A stretch of 6,587 nucleotides of DNA from NCBI GenBank assembly GCA_003524705.1, contig DQGV01000379.1, forward strand, positions 1 to 6,587, read 5' to 3'. Each line of letters begins with the position of its first letter. The stretch's first letter is position 1. Source of the DNA: Anaerolineae bacterium. Its GTDB lineage: Bacteria; Chloroflexota; Anaerolineae; Anaerolineales; Villigracilaceae. This document shows positions 5,300 to 6,587 of this stretch, in pieces. The notes under the pieces were generated by a model. That model was not told the origin of the DNA and did no database searches. It worked only from the letters and a program-made list of their open reading frames with translations. Both the position numbers and the translations under genes were made by a program.

Positions 5300-6587
5300 T
5301 CTTTTTTGCCTTTGTCTCTTTTTTCTTTTTTACAGGCTTCTTTTTTGTCTTTATTATTTTCTTAGCAGGCTCAAGTGCGGCTTTGATAACTTCATCTACT
5401 GTATTGACGAAGATAAATTTCATAGTCTTTCTAATTTCATCTGGCACATCATCTACATCTTGTTCGTTTTGTTTTGGCAAAATGACTGTATTGATTCCAC
5501 TGCGATGTGCCGCCAATACTTTTTCTTTGACGCCGCCAATCGCTAAAACTTGACCTCGCAATGTAATTTCGCCGGTCATGCCTAATTGTGGTTTAACTTT
5601 TCTGCCAGATGCTAAAGATACCAAAGAAGTTGCAATCGTTACACCAGCAGAAGGTCCATCTTTGGGTTGGGAGCCAGAGGGAACGTGCATGTGAATTTCA
5701 AACTTCTCAAAAAATTCGTGTGACACTTTTAATTTATCTGCACGCGAGCGAACATAAGATAATGCCGCACGGGCTGATTCCTGCATCACGTTACCGATTG
5801 AACCGGTGATTTGAAATCCACGCCCGCCGGGCATAGCAGTCGATTCAATCAACAATAAATCGCCGCCAAAGGATGTCCATGCTAAGCCGGGTACAACGCC
5901 GGGGATTGATGTGCGTTTGTTTAATTCTTCTGGTCCGAGGAAAATCGGGTGGTCTAAAAATTCTTCGACCAATTTCGCTGTGATAGTAAATTTCTTTGCT
6001 TTGCGTTCTGCAATTTTAGTAGCGGCTTTACGACAAACCGCACCGACTTTTCTTTCTAAATTACGCACGCCTGCTTCACGGGTATATTGACGAATAATTA
6101 ATCGCAAAGCATCATCGTTAAACTTGATTTCTTTTTCACGCAAACTATTTTCACGAATTTGGCGCGGAATTAAATATCCGCGCGCAATTGCCATTTTTTC
6201 ATTTTCTGTATAACCAGAAAGATAAATCACTTCCATGCGGTCACGCAAAGCACGCGGAATGTAATCTAATGAATTGGCTGTTGCAATGAAAAATACTTGT
6301 GAAAGGTCAAACCCAACTTCGATGTAATTATCACGAAATTCATTGTTTTGTTCTGGGTCTAATACTTCTAACAAAGCAGAAGAAGGGTCGCCGTGATAGT
6401 CGTTGGTTAATTTATCTACTTCATCCAACATAAAAACTGGATTCTTAGAATTAACGCGTTTTAGAGATTGTAAAATTCTGCCGGGCATCGCACCAATGTA
6501 AGTACGGCGATGACCGCGAATCTCGGCTTCATCACGCACGCCACCTAACGAAGCACGTACAAATTTTCTTTCCATGGCATGAGCAAT
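5265..6587 (-). CDS. lon: ATP-dependent protease LonA, C-terminal 440 residues (N-terminus outside window)
   Basis: LonA is a cytoplasmic hexameric AAA+ protease that unfolds and degrades damaged and regulatory proteins. The visible part starts just after the expected Walker A position and contains the family block [20 protein letters not shown], Walker [11 protein letters not shown] (Asp 6423-6425, Glu 6420-6422), sensor 1 FIATAN, the RALRDRME arginine region, and the [10 protein letters not shown] element. The protease domain has PKDGPSAG with the catalytic Ser codon at 5649-5651, and GGVKEK with the catalytic Lys (second Lys) at 5520-5522. The two are 43 residues apart, as in E. coli S679/K722. 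The frame stays open to the right edge, so ATG 6575 is internal. The last 32 residues are an unusual tail with 18 Lys/Arg (about 5268-5363), ending NNARRR. Its end overlaps the response-regulator gene by 35 nt. The promoter is outside the window. Confidence 0.97.
   Translation of the reverse strand: MAHAMERKFVRASLGGVRDEAEIRGHRRTYIGAMPGRILQSLKRVNSKNPVFMLDEVDKLTNDYHGDPSSALLEVLDPEQNNEFRDNYIEVGFDLSQVFFIATANSLDYIPRALRDRMEVIYLSGYTENEKMAIARGYLIPRQIRENSLREKEIKFNDDALRLIIRQYTREAGVRNLERKVGAVCRKAATKIAERKAKKFTITAKLVEEFLDHPIFLGPEELNKRTSIPGVVPGLAWTSFGGDLLLIESTAMPGGRGFQITGSIGNVMQESARAALSYVRSRADKLKVSHEFFEKFEIHMHVPSGSQPKDGPSAGVTIATSLVSLASGRKVKPQLGMTGEITLRGQVLAIGGVKEKVLAAHRSGINTVILPKQNEQDVDDVPDEIRKTMKFIFVNTVDEVIKAALEPAKKIIKTKKKPVKKKKETKAKKNVKQKNNARRR
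5301..5346 (-). other. Cluster of three in-frame A-AAA-AAG heptamers in the lon tail
   Basis: On the minus strand the heptamer AAAAAAG occurs at 5346-5340, 5331-5325 and 5307-5301, each phased in lon as xxA AAA AAG, the arrangement of the E. coli dnaX slippery site. A -1 slip at any of them enters a frame that stays open until TAA at 5283-5281. That would replace the last lon residues with a slightly different tail. This frame does not match the response regulator, which lies in the +1 frame. The many Lys codons make such heptamers likely by composition, so function is unproven. Confidence 0.4.

Noticed and set aside
5265..5307. Lon-response regulator fusion by -1 frameshifting
   Set aside because: The -1 frame from the heptamers stops at 5283-5281. 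The response regulator is in the +1 frame relative to lon.
4806..5809. Plus-strand open frames opposite the lon cluster
   Set aside because: They lie opposite well-supported genes; their Phe/Leu-rich stretches are antisense readings of Lys/Glu-rich codons.

Overview
The window looks like a piece of a fairly AT-rich chromosome from an uncultured-type bacterium. The best guess is Chloroflexota, class Anaerolineae. The guess rests on a very large secreted lipoprotein with Thr/Pro-rich linkers joined to beta-sandwich repeats and a TolB-like propeller, an oligopeptide-binding-type lipoprotein, and a LonA protease with a Lys-rich tail. No rRNA or single-copy marker gene is present, so this is inference.

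Layout. (1) Positions 1-2943, minus strand: one uninterrupted reading frame of 981 codons that runs off the left edge. It encodes a lipoprotein with a signal peptide and lipobox, a Glu/Thr/Pro stalk, two divergent cysteine-paired domains separated by a Thr/Pro linker, four tandem copies of a related domain of about 93 residues, a CxxC junction, and at least four TolB/PD40-type propeller blades. (2) Positions 2944-3200: the divergent intergenic region with the start signals of both neighbouring genes. (3) Positions 3204-3974, plus strand: a second lipoprotein that matches only the N-terminal half of family 5 solute-binding proteins (DppA/OppA type). It is followed within a dozen bases by a strong hairpin terminator. 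(4) Positions 4019-6587, minus strand: a very tight cluster transcribed lon (N-terminus outside the window) > single-domain response regulator > YpeA-like GNAT acetyltransferase > MogA/MoaB-type molybdopterin enzyme. The junctions are a 35-nt overlap, a 4-nt ATGA overlap and a 1-nt gap. The cluster converges on the lipoprotein gene at the shared hairpin.

The two divergent lipoproteins are probably displayed on the outer face of the cell membrane. The large one looks like a surface binding or scaffold protein, and the small one like a degenerate or specialised peptide-binding relative. The lon cluster is probably a single transcript with coupled translation; its members have no obvious shared pathway, although proteolysis, a phospho-receiver and acetylation could be regulatory partners.

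I do not see a clear defence, mobile or otherwise novel system. The items most worth checking are the invariant cysteine pair in all six domains of the large lipoprotein, the half-size binding protein with its own terminator, and the Lys-rich Lon tail, which carries three in-frame A-AAA-AAG heptamers and overlaps the response-regulator gene.
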